Source: Gnetum montanum
Taxonomy: Eukaryota; Streptophyta; Gnetopsida; Gnetales; Gnetaceae
Length of the DNA stretch: 50,035 bases
Direction of reading: 5' to 3'
Assembly: GCA_015680685.1 (NCBI GenBank)
Contig: MNCI01037723.1
Location: 1 to 50,035, forward strand
A model generated the notes under the pieces. It was not told the origin of the DNA and made no database searches. It worked only from the letters and a program-made list of their open reading frames with translations. Below are positions 23,300 to 32,373 of this stretch, one piece after another; position 1 is the stretch's first letter, and every line of letters begins with the position of its first letter. Both the position numbers and the translations under genes were made by a program.

Positions 23300-23764
23300 A
23301 TCCTATACTTTCTTGGCTCTACCACAAACATCCGAGTCTCCAGAACATTATTCTAGATGTTATTGCATGTTGGAGGAATCTTAGAAAGCTTCATTCTTTA
23401 CTCATCAAAAAAAAATTCAAGTGCAGTGGTCCCACCCCCATCTCGGCCTGAATGAGTGGGGCCTGTTCTAATTATTACACATAATTGTTACTTTAATTAT
23501 TGCACATAACTGGTACTCTAATTATTGCACATAACCATTACTCTAATCTTGAAATTTGGGACTCTATAAATTCTCATCCTACACTTGTTGCTCAAACAAT
23601 AAGATTACTTTTGTAAACATACTAAAGAGGGGTGAGATTCCCCAAAAACATTTTATGTAGTCACTTTGCTTTTATGTTTGAGCCTTTCTCTTAATTTGTC
23701 TTTAGTCTCTTTGTCTTTCCATCTTTTCTTTAGTCACATGAGATCTTACTTAAAATTTTAAGTA
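23287..23764 (+). mobile_element. PLE unit A, 5'-truncated tail (pseudo-LTR)
   Basis: It corresponds to 27563-27982 of unit B: the last coding part (L-N-P-I-L, then W-R-N-L-R-K-L-H-S-L-L near 23365-23400) and the 3' untranslated part with GTGCAGTGGTCCCACCCCCAT, GGACTCTATAAATTCTCATC, GGGGTGAGATTCCCC and the end TTAAAATTTTAAGTA. It holds an extra short duplication of the ATTGCACATAAC word (23470-23540). CTATAAATTCTCATC (23564) contains a TATA-like word which, lying upstream of unit B, could have served as its promoter. Confidence 0.85.
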
Positions 23765-23771
23765 CCCTAAA
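23765..23771 (+). repeat. Telomere heptamer at the A/B junction
   Basis: CCCTAAA follows the unit end TTAAAATTTTAAGTA without a spacer and precedes the 5' leader of unit B. This is the orientation expected if the 3' end of unit A had been joined to a telomeric strand. Confidence 0.55.
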
Positions 23772-23801
23772 TGTTTTTCTCTATCTTGCTACCTAAAGAA
23801 A

Positions 23802-25768
23802 ATGAGCTCTACAAATCGACAACCTTCTACCTCTTCTTCAAGGGACCAACCCCACACTACTAATCCCATGCAGTGCTCAAGTAATGTTCCCCCTACTAGC
23901 TCTTCAAGAAAAAAATCACATCTACTGGATTCTACAAAGAACGACATGAATCTACAATTAGGTCCATGTTGTTCCAACTGTCCAGTTCATGAGCATCCAT
24001 ATGCTTCCTTGGATTATCTTGATCCAGATTTCCATTCCAAGTAAGCAGAGTAGATAGAAGAGATCCTTGTAGGCTTCGCTCGTCACGTTGATGAGATTCG
24101 TACAGAACACGCTTGTCTTACAGCTGAGCTTTGTGCAGAACACACACACGTTTCTGATGCTCTCCATACCAAATTAAGTTTTTTCCAATAACAACATGCA
24201 GAATCTTAGGTCCACATCAACTCACTTCATTCTGAATGAGATTCTCTTCAGCAACAGTTGAATGATGTCAAAATATCTTCTTCTACTGTCAATGGAGATT
24301 CACTACAAATCCCTTAAGTGTTGTTGGAGATGATCAACTCTATTGCTAATCTTAATAAATTGGATTCTTCCTCGTAAGAAGCTTCTTCAAAGTTGGTTGA
24401 ATGCATCTCAGCTATCAATCAACCCCTCATACATCAATGCTCTTCTATAGATCTACTCCAAAAAACTTGAGAAAGCCTTTGTAAATGAATGGCTTCAGTT
24501 CCAGATCCATGTAGAAGCCCAAAAGAAAACAAAAGAGACCCGAAAGAATGTTGCTTCAGTTGCGGAGACTGAAGCAGATCACCTTGACCCTAGTCCTACC
24601 ATCAAGGAAGTCTGAAAAGAAACCATTTGACAAGAATGGGACTCCACTTTCAAAAAATTTGGTGAATGGTTGAAGAATCATGACGTCCTCCTCAACAAGC
24701 CCACTCAACCCTATCACTGCCCTTCACAGAATCAAAATCAAAATCAGAAAAAGAAAAAGAACCTGAATCATAAGCAGTAGGGTTGCAAGAAGCAGGGACA
24801 CTCGTAGCCAAAACAACCTTAGGCTAATTCTTCTTTAAACAGCTGGCACCCAGTTCACAAAACTCCTTCCCAAGCTGGGCCCCAATAGCCCAACAACAAG
24901 AAGAACTCCACCTCTAGTGCCTCTAGGCCATCTGGCTCAAAATCACACCAAGGTCATTGTCATCAACAATGCAACTCTGCACCATCTACACCACAACTAA
25001 GAACATTGCACTAGACTTCTTCTTGAAGAAAGTTCAAAAATCGTAGTTGAACTTCTGGCTTCCAGCCATTNATAAGAAGCTTCTTCAAAGTTGGTTGAAT
25101 GCATCTCAGCTATCAATCAACCCCTCATACATCAATTCTCTTCTATAGATCTACTCCAAAAAACTTAAGAAAGCCTTTGTAAATGAACGGCTTCAGTTCC
25201 AGATCCATGTAGAAGCCCAAAAGAAAACAAAAGAGACCCGAAAGAATGTTGCTTCAGTTGCGGAGACTGAAGCAGATCGCCTTGACCCTAGTCCTACCAT
25301 CAAGGAAGTCTGAAAAGAAACCATTTGACAAGAATGGGACTCCACTTTCAAAAAATTTGGTGAATGGTTGAAGAATCGTGACGTTCTCCTCAACAAGCCC
25401 ACTCAACCCTGTCACTGCCCTTCACAGAATCAAAATCAAAATCAAAAAAAGAAAAAGAAGCTGAATCATAAGCAGTAGGGTCGCAAGAAGCAGGGACACT
25501 CGCAGCCAAAACAACCTTAGGCTAATTCTTCTTTAAACAGCTGGCACCCAGTTCACAAAACTCCTTCCCAAGCTGGGCCCCAATAGCCCAACAACAAGAA
25601 GAACTTCACCTCTAGTGCCTCTAGGCCATTTGGCTCAAAATCACACCAAGGTCATTGTCATCAACAACGCAACTCTGCACCATCTACACCAGAACTAAGA
25701 ACATTGCACTAGACTTCTTCTCGAAGAAAGTTCAAAAATCGTAGTTGAACTTCTGGCTTCCAGCCATT
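23802..25768 (+). pseudogene. PLE unit B, N-terminal ORF (ORF1-like), decayed
   Basis: The frame starts at ATG 23802 and is open to 24044 (80 codons, Ser/Thr/Pro-rich: S-S-T-N-R-Q-P-S-T-S-S-S). It continues in the same frame past isolated stops (mostly TAA/TAG/TGA at likely former CAA/CAG/CGA) to about 24480, with heptad-like Leu/Ile spacing suggesting a coiled coil (L-L-E-M-I-N-S-I-A-N-L-N-K-L). After a frameshift comes a basic stretch N-Q-N-Q-K-K-K-K-N (about 24730-24760), which could bind RNA or be a nuclear signal. 25073-25768 repeats 24375-25070 (both 696 bp) on either side of the N at 25071, probably an assembly duplication. Coiled-coil ORFs before RT are known in PLEs; the rest of the function is unknown. 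Confidence 0.6.
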
Positions 25769-27720
25769 GCGCAGAATTCCTATGCCCATCTTCTCTTCAA
25801 GCGTAAGTTTGTTCGTGAAGTAAAAAATCACATTTCTAACTTCAACATTTATAATTTTTCATCTAAGAGGTTTTCTCCTGATAAAATCAAAGTTTTGGGT
25901 TGTGGTGTCAAACTCATTCCTTGTCCTCTTCCCATGGATCATGGTGCGATTCTCAAGGAGTTCACCGCCTTCACCAAACTTCTTTAGTTATGCAACTTCT
26001 TCAAAGACAAACTAGAAGAGGTAAATATTTCTTTTTCACCTTTTCTAGAAGTAATTCGTCTTGCTAAGATGAAGTTATGTTTTCAAGGCAAGTGGAATCC
26101 ACCTACCAGCAACTTCAACCAACACTGGGAGACATCTATTGTAGATTTTCTCTCATCCCTTGAGGCTACTCTTTCTTCTTCAGATTTTTTTTGCAGGCCT
26201 TTGCTTCCTTAATGTCTTCTTGGAGTACTTTTTAAACTCCAAAAAGATCGAAGCATTGTTATNCAAAAGATCTAAGCATTGTTATTCATCCTACTAATAA
26301 AAATCTAGCTATCTGTGTCCTGGACTCCTCTTGGTACTATCAAGAGACCATCAGACAATTGTCAGATACTAACGTCTACCAACAAGTGAACGTCATTCCA
26401 TGGGATCTACTTCATCGTCGACTTCTCTCTATGATCAACCATTTTCCATAGGTTCTTTCTATTTTTTAGGGATCCCTTTTGAAATTCTTGGCTTTCAAAC
26501 CTTGTACTTTGTACCTCATCCCAAAAAACCATAAACCTGTTCTCATTGGTCACCACATCTACTCCTATTCAGGCTATTTTCTTGAGCCTCTTGCCTACTC
26601 CACTACCTGCTTTTCCCCATCCTCTATTCTCAACTACACCATCTTTCAGACTCATTAGCTTTGATCTGTGACCTCCATTCTAGAGTCCTACCTCAAAATG
26701 TGTTCCTCTTCACTTTTGATGTAGAATCTCTCTACCCTAGCATTCTCACAGATCATGACCTTGTTGCCCTTCATGCTATGGTTGAATTATATTTTTAGGA
26801 TAACCCTTTTGATTTGCAGGTCTTCTACATCAATGCCATCATGGAGCTTGCCTCTATGGTCCTTCAAGAACATTTCTTGGAGTTCAATGGAGTCTTCTAC
26901 AAACAGATTCGAGGCACTGCCATGGGTAGCAACTTTTCCATTGTATATGCTTGTTTGCTTCTATGCCACTTAGAGAAACAAATTTTCTCTACACCAAGCT
27001 CCAAGCATCTTCTCTACTTCAAAAGATACATTGATGATGCCTTTGGCATTTGGAGTGATTCACAAGACTCCCTCTTCTAATTACTTGATCAATATGGTTC
27101 TTTCTATCCTACCATCAATATTACTCCCTCGGTATCCAACTCCTCTGCAAACATTTTAGATGTTTTCTTCTTCAAGGGTTCTAACTTTGTTAACACTGGT
27201 ATTCTTTCTACTAAGTATTATCAAAAACCCTTGAATGCTTATCATTATATCTCTTTCTCCTCTTGGCATTCTCACCATTAGAAGAAAGCTTTCATTGTTG
27301 CTGAGCTCAAACGATACCTCATCAGAGAATCCTGCCTTGGTGATCTTCAGCAGGTTCGACAACAACTCTTTTGACGACTTTGTGCTCAAGGATATCCTTC
27401 TCGCTTCTTGGCTTATTGCTTCAACCTTGTCCCTTCTTCCTTCAAACAACATCTTCTGGGATGGCTTCATCAACACCATGATGTTTGCAATAGGAAACAA
27501 ACCCCTCTCATCTTCAAATTGGATTTTAGTCCTTCCACTAAATCCTTGAACTTGAGGGCCTTCCTAAATCCTATACTTTCTTGACTCCGCCACAAAGATT
27601 CAAGTCTCTAGAACATCATTCCAGATGCTATCACATGTTGGAGGAATCCTAGAAAGCTTCGTTCTTTACTTGTCAAGAATAATTCAAGTGCAGTGGTACC
27701 ACCCCCATTTCGGCCTAAAC
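25769..27720 (+). pseudogene. PLE reverse transcriptase, unit B, decayed
   Basis: PLE-type blocks occur in order on the + strand, mostly in one frame with a few shifts: S-S-K-R-F-S-P-D-K-I-K-V-L (25859-25900, the region before RT), S-I-V-I-H-P-T-N-K-N (26275-26305, family 'PADK.'), L-I-P-K-N-H-K-P (26514-26538, family 'PK.HKP'), F-D-V-E-S-L-Y-P-S-I (26715-26745), Q-I-R-G-T-A-M-G-S (26904-26930), the catalytic R-Y-I-D-D-A-F-G-I-W (27024-27053), T-K-Y-Y-Q-K-P (27213-27233) and the C-terminal W-R-N-P-R-K-L-R-S-L-L (27639-27672). Both catalytic Asp residues of YIDD are kept. Stops at several places and a 22-bp duplication at the N (26263). 'GTAMGS' plus 'PK.HKP' separates it from LINE and LTR reverse transcriptases. 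Confidence 0.88.
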
Positions 27721-27982
27721 GAGTGGGGCATATTCTAATTATTACACATAACCTTTACTCTAATTTTGAAAGTTGGGACTCTATAAATTCTCATCCTACA
27801 CTTGTTTCTCAAACCATAAGCATTACTTCTATAAACACACTGAAGAGGGGTGAGATTTCCTGAAAACGTTTTATGTAGTCCCTTTGCTTTTATGTTTGAG
27901 CCTTTCTCTTGATTTGTCTTTAGTCTCTCTATCTTTTCATCTTTTCTTCAGCCACATGAGATCTTACTTAAAATTTTAAGTA
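27721..27982 (+). other. 3' untranslated part of PLE unit B
   Basis: Non-coding tail shared by all three units, about 260 bp, ending TTAAAATTTTAAGTA at 27982. It contains the same GGACTCTATAAATTCTCATC and GGGGTGAGAT words as unit A. No endonuclease-coding frame follows the RT. Confidence 0.7.
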
Positions 27983-28859
27983 TCATACCATCAATATTAC
28001 TCCCTCAATATCCAATTCCTTAACAAACATTTTGGATGTTTCCTTCTTCAAGGGTTCTAACTTTGTTAACACTGGTATTCTTTCTACTAAGTGTTATAAA
28101 AAACCCTTGAATACTTATCATTACATCCCTTTCTCCTCTTAGCATCCTCGCCATCAAAAGAAAGCTTTCATTATTGCTGAGCTCAAATGATACCTCATCA
28201 GAGAATCCTACCTCAGTGATTTTCAACAAATTCAACAGCACCTCTTTCAATGACTTCATGCTCGAGGATATCCTTCTCGCTTCTTGGCTCATTGCTTCAA
28301 CCTTGTCCCTTCTTCCTCCAAACAGCATCTTCTGGAACAACGTCATCAACGCCATGATATTCACAATAGGAAATGGACCCCTCTCGTCTTCAAATTGGAT
28401 TTTAGTCCTTCCACTAAATCCTTGAACTTGAGGGCCCTCCTAAACCCTATGCTTGCTCGACTCCACCACAAAGATCCAAGTCTCCAGAACATCATTCCAG
28501 ATGCTATCACATGTTGGAGGAATCCTAAAAAGCTTTGTTCTTTACTCATCAAGAACAAATTCAAGTGCAGTGGTCCCACCCCCATCTCGGCCTAAATGAG
28601 TGTGGCCTGTTCTAATTATTGCACATAATTGTTAGTCTAATTTTAAAAGTTGGGACTCTATAAATTCTCATCTTGCACTTGTTGCTCAAAACACAAGCAT
28701 TGCTTCTATAAACATACTGAAGAGGGGTGAGATTCCCCAAAAACATTTTATGTAGTCACTTTGCTTTGATGTTTGAGTCTTTCTCTTGATTTGTCTTTAG
28801 TCTCTTTGTCTTTCCATCTTTTCTTCAGCCGCATAAGATCTTACTTAAAATTTTAAGTA
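27983..28859 (+). mobile_element. PLE unit C, 5'-truncated
   Basis: It starts with TACCATCAATATTACTCCCTC, equal to position 27109 in unit B, so it lacks everything up to just after the YIDD box. It retains the RT C-terminal part (W-R-N-P-K-K-L near 28515) and the 3' tail, ending TTAAAATTTTAAGTA. It differs from unit B by scattered substitutions, so it is not an assembly copy. Confidence 0.85.
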
Positions 28860-28860
28860 C

Positions 28861-28909
28861 TCTATTTTTTGTTTTCCAAATTTTTGATTTTACAACTTAT
28901 TTATTTTAC
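28861..28909 (+). repeat. Target-site duplication, right copy
   Basis: Partner of 23238-23286, 46 of 49 identical. It fixes the right end of the PLE array one base after TTAAAATTTTAAGTA. Confidence 0.85.
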
Positions 28910-30270
28910 AAATTTTTGATTTTCAAATTTTTCTAATTTTCCACCCTCATTAATACCTTTGAAACTTTCTTAATTATTTTATACTTTCTTATATATTTTA
29001 CTTTGTTTTGTTTTATTCAAGTGTGATATTTCCTCATTTTTGCTAATAAAATTGCTTTATTACCATAGGACATAGTGTCGCTGTTACTATTTACTAATGA
29101 TGGTTTGTGCTTATTGTTATGATTATTGATGTCTGGTTTCTATTTTTGAATTCTGATGTCTAATGATTATGACATGGTTTATTTTTCATGAAAGAGGCAG
29201 TGAGTCCATGTCGTTCGCCCATCCAATAAACTCTATAGTTTTCCTTGTTCTGGGAATTTGAGATCCCTTCCATTAATGAAACTTTTAATTGATCAATGAC
29301 CTTGGCAATTCTAGAATTAGGAAGGATTCAAAGGTTTGTAAAAGGTGTGACTTCAAGGGGACCCAATACTCTTTGTACTCTTCTACTTTCTTGAGTGCCT
29401 AAGTGTTTTTTTTCATGAACTTCTTATCATTCCATTTCAACCACTAATAGGAAGTTAAATAAAGTCTTTGCATGGTGTGGTTTCCATCCAAAAATTCAAA
29501 CAAATGATGAAAATTCAAAGCACACCCTTTAGACAAAATAAATGAATAAGTATTTTCATGGTGTGGTTTCCATTCAAGAATTTTTAAAAAAAACATTATG
29601 GGAATTCAAAGCACACTTCTTAGACAAATAAANAAGAATTTAAAAAAAAAACATTATGGGAATTCAAAGCACACTTCGTAGACAAATAAATGAGCTACAA
29701 GCATTGGTTATGGGACTAGAAAGATATGCACCCATGCCTAAAGATCCCCCCTAACTAAGACCCTCTCTCACTTTCTACTTCTCTCTTTTCTTCTCTTTAT
29801 GGAATAGTGGTTGTTTTGTGAAAGCACTCTCATGTTTCATGCAAGTGGACCAATCTTAGAGTGGCAATGCAAAGTCACTAAAAGTAGCTAGTTTTGGTAT
29901 GAACTAAGGATGGATCTTCTTAGGTCATTTTAAACACAAAATCCACAAGGGACTTCTTATGACTTCAATTTGGAATTCCATTCCACCCTCTCCATCATCC
30001 ATCCATGCTATCATAACTCATCTCACTGCCAAGTTCTATGTTATGCTCTATGTCTTGGTCTGATGTTTGAATTCTTAGATAGATTCTTTTTGGTTGATCC
30101 TTAACTTTTCATGACCATTAATCAATTGTGGGGCCCACAAACTCCTTATTCAAGGTTATGCAAGGGCAACAAGGGCATGAGCCCACGATGGGGAGGACCC
30201 ACTTGCATAGTTGTTAGTTTGGTTAGTTAAGGTTCCTTACCTTAGACATTATTACAATTCTATCTTTCGC
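28910..30270 (+). other. 3' untranslated region of the + Athila-like element, after the PLE insertion
   Basis: From about 29400 it aligns with the nested relative read on the - strand (9000 down to 8100): CATGGTGTGGTTTCCAT repeats, GGGACTAGAAAGATATG, GGTTGTTTTGTG(A/G), TGCAAAGTCACTAAA, GGATGGATCTTC, GGCCCACAAACTCC, GGGGAGGACCCACTTGCATA. Homology fades near 30270. 28910-29400 is AT-rich with no partner identified. Two tandem units at 29456-29632 match those at 8671-8915; 29634-29690 is a likely assembly copy after the N at 29633. A polypurine tract and full 3' LTR were not found. Confidence 0.7.
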
Positions 30271-30470
30271 ACATTCCATTTTGTATTCCGCTTAGTGCTC
30301 TTTAACCTTTTATTTAATTCATCCCCTGAATCATTTTTCTCCATTTTCCAAATATATGAACTCCAACACCCTCTTCTCATATTTTCATACTATTCATGCC
30401 CTTTTGAGCTTTCATTTAACCCCAATTTCATTTAAAAACTCTTTGTATTTTGCAAGTTTGACCAAAGTTA

Positions 30471-30560
30471 ATGATTATCTATGGTGGTCAATAGCTACGT
30501 CGATGAGGCCTTGTCGATGTAGCTGACTACGTCGACGAGGCCTCATCAATGCAATCCAAA
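30471..30560 (+). repeat. GAGGCC dyad cluster resembling the Athila LTR start
   Basis: AGCTACGTCGATGAGGCCTT (30493-30512) corresponds to GGCTATGTCAACGAGGCCTT at 6281-6300, with only transition differences. The palindromic core GACGAGGCCTCATC follows at 30534. It may be the beginning of the missing 3' LTR, truncated near 30560; similarity is lost after that. Confidence 0.45.
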
Positions 30561-31025
30561 AACCCTTGATATGCCACCATAAACTTTGAAATTTTTATCA
30601 TTTTCCTTATAACACACAGGAAGTTTTTGTTATATTTTAGAGCCCAAAACCTTCTAGAGCCATTAACTTCCCAACCATTTGTCCAAATCACTCCATTCTT
30701 CGATCCTATAGTTACTGGAGGTAAGCTCTTTATCATGGGGGTCGCAAACCTTAAGGTTTTCGATGAAATTTTTGAAAATTCTTCTAAATTCCCCAAAGGG
30801 TTAATAACCTTAACAATATACAAACATCAATTTTTTGAGAGTTAACCCTTTCAACAACCTTTGAAATGATTTATTAATAATAACACATAAATAAAATAAT
30901 GATTAGAGTAATTAAATTAGCAATAATAACAACTTAGTCAAGTTTAACTATCCTAAAGGTATAAAGGTATCCCAATTGCTTTATGTTACACAACAATTGC
31001 TAACCCATGATCTTATATTATTATA
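30561..31025. other. No gene recognised
   Basis: Frames of 72 (+) and 98 (-) codons overlap here without any motif I know. 30850-31020 is AT-rich and ends TTATATTATTATAG directly before the ATG of the next relic, which would do as a splice acceptor, so this could be the leader of the element that owns the 31026 coding relic. Confidence 0.4.
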
Positions 31026-32373
31026 GATGGCACCAAGACCGAAACACCTGTAGGAAGAAGAACCCTCTCAACCAAGGAAGAAGTGGCCCAAAGCTAGAAG
31101 GGGTGAATAAGAACAAGCTCAAGAACTGCTAGAGGCAACCTATGCAACAGGACCTCTTCATGAGGAACCCAAAGTGGAATCTGTTCGATAGATTCCAGAA
31201 GAAGAAGTGTCGATAGAGCAATCATAGTGAGGGGAAGCACCAAGACCTATGCTAAGGCTTGAAGTCACTTTGACTTCAGCTTACATTAACATCATTAGGT
31301 CCTGAGAGATTCAACACTTATTTCTCCAAAAAATAAACTTTAAGCCATTTCTAGAGAAAGCTTCAACAGAAGTCAAAACATAATTGCAAACCTCTCCCAT
31401 GTGGCCAATCATCACATCCAATAGGAAATGGTACATGGGAGAGATATATCTCTTCTAGAACAATAGAAGGCCAAGGTCCATAGTAAAAATTAAGGATATT
31501 CAGGTGTCTTACTCAATCGAGGCTATCACACAAGCACTAGGGTTGCCTAATATTGGAACAAAATTGGTAAAACTATCAACAAAAGGTGATCCTAAGGCCA
31601 AAAAGGAGTGGACTCAATAGTGTTATAGGGTTGACCGTAAGGAATATGGTGCACTCACACCAACAGAATGCATCTACTTCAAAATTGTGACTTATCACCT
31701 CAATCCAATGGCCTAGCAAGGTAATCACCTTTTCCACCCAAGCATATGCCAGTCTAAGCAAAATATTCCTTATAAACCTTCCACAACTAATATATTTGAA
31801 GATTGAAAAGCATTTCAAGAAAAATGAACGTGGAAGGAAAACCTTGCCCTTTCTGTGCCTCATCCAAAAACTTTGTAAAAGGGCAAGAATCATCTACTAC
31901 ATTAATGACACAATTAGGCATGCTCCTTTGGCTTCATGGTTTGAAATCATGAAAGAAAAGACACCTACTATAACTTAACAAAAGGAGAAGCTGCCACCTC
32001 AATCGCCTACTCAAGAAATAATGTCAAAGATCTATGCAGCCATTAACTGCTTGTGCAAAATTCAAGAATAGCTCTTGCATAAGCAAAAGTAGTGTCCAGG
32101 GATGAGTAGTACAAACCCATCTATGTATCAACCAATAATGAGTCACCTTAATGAGGTGGCTCGAACAATCAACCAAATGGAAAGGGGTGGATCAATATTC
32201 TCTACCCAATGAATGTAGTTGCTTGCAAGGTTTGATTCTAATGCTCATGAGGTGATGATATCATTATCACAACACCATTTATTTCTAGAAATCTCTGGGA
32301 ATACCACCTTATTCTTGGTGCATTTGGAGGAAGGTAAAGGGCCATTGTATTGGTGATGCAACACCAAGGATAG
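31026..32373 (+). pseudogene. Retrotransposon ORF1-like relic, left piece
   Basis: From ATG 31026 the frame reads a basic, proline-containing start (M-A-P-R-P-K), and then, past many stops, a better preserved region at 31490-31690: V-S-Y-S-I-E-A-I-T-Q-A-L-G-L-P, then Y-G-A-L-T-P-T-E-C-I-Y-F-K-I. 32220-32350 reads L-L-A-R-F-D-S-N-A-H-E-V-M. The '..A..LGLP..G' signature resembles the extra ORF upstream of gag in plant Tat/Ogre-type elements and plant-transposon protein domains; this is inference. The sequence is cut at 32373 by the - strand Tat/Ogre-like element and appears to go on at 49588. Confidence 0.5.

Larger units (their letters stand above)
23287..28860 (+). mobile_element. Penelope-like element (PLE) array of three head-to-tail units
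   Basis: Unit A (23287-23764) is a 5'-truncated tail, unit B (23765-27982) is near full length, and unit C (27983-28859) is 5'-truncated. Each ends TTAAAATTTTAAGTA. A tail copy followed by a full copy is the usual PLE arrangement (the upstream partial copy acts as a pseudo-LTR). The RT of unit B has PLE-type motifs. No GIY-YIG endonuclease was found downstream of RT: after the K-L-R-S-L-L region only a short tail and stops follow, in all three units. The array interrupts the 3' untranslated region of an Athila-like element and is bounded by a 48-49 bp duplication. All frames carry stops, so it is extinct here. Confidence 0.85.

Noticed and set aside
24375-25768. Exact-length 696-bp tandem duplication in the PLE ORF1
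   Set aside because: It meets at a single N and behaves like the other four N junctions; treated as an assembly overlap and not as a biological repeat.
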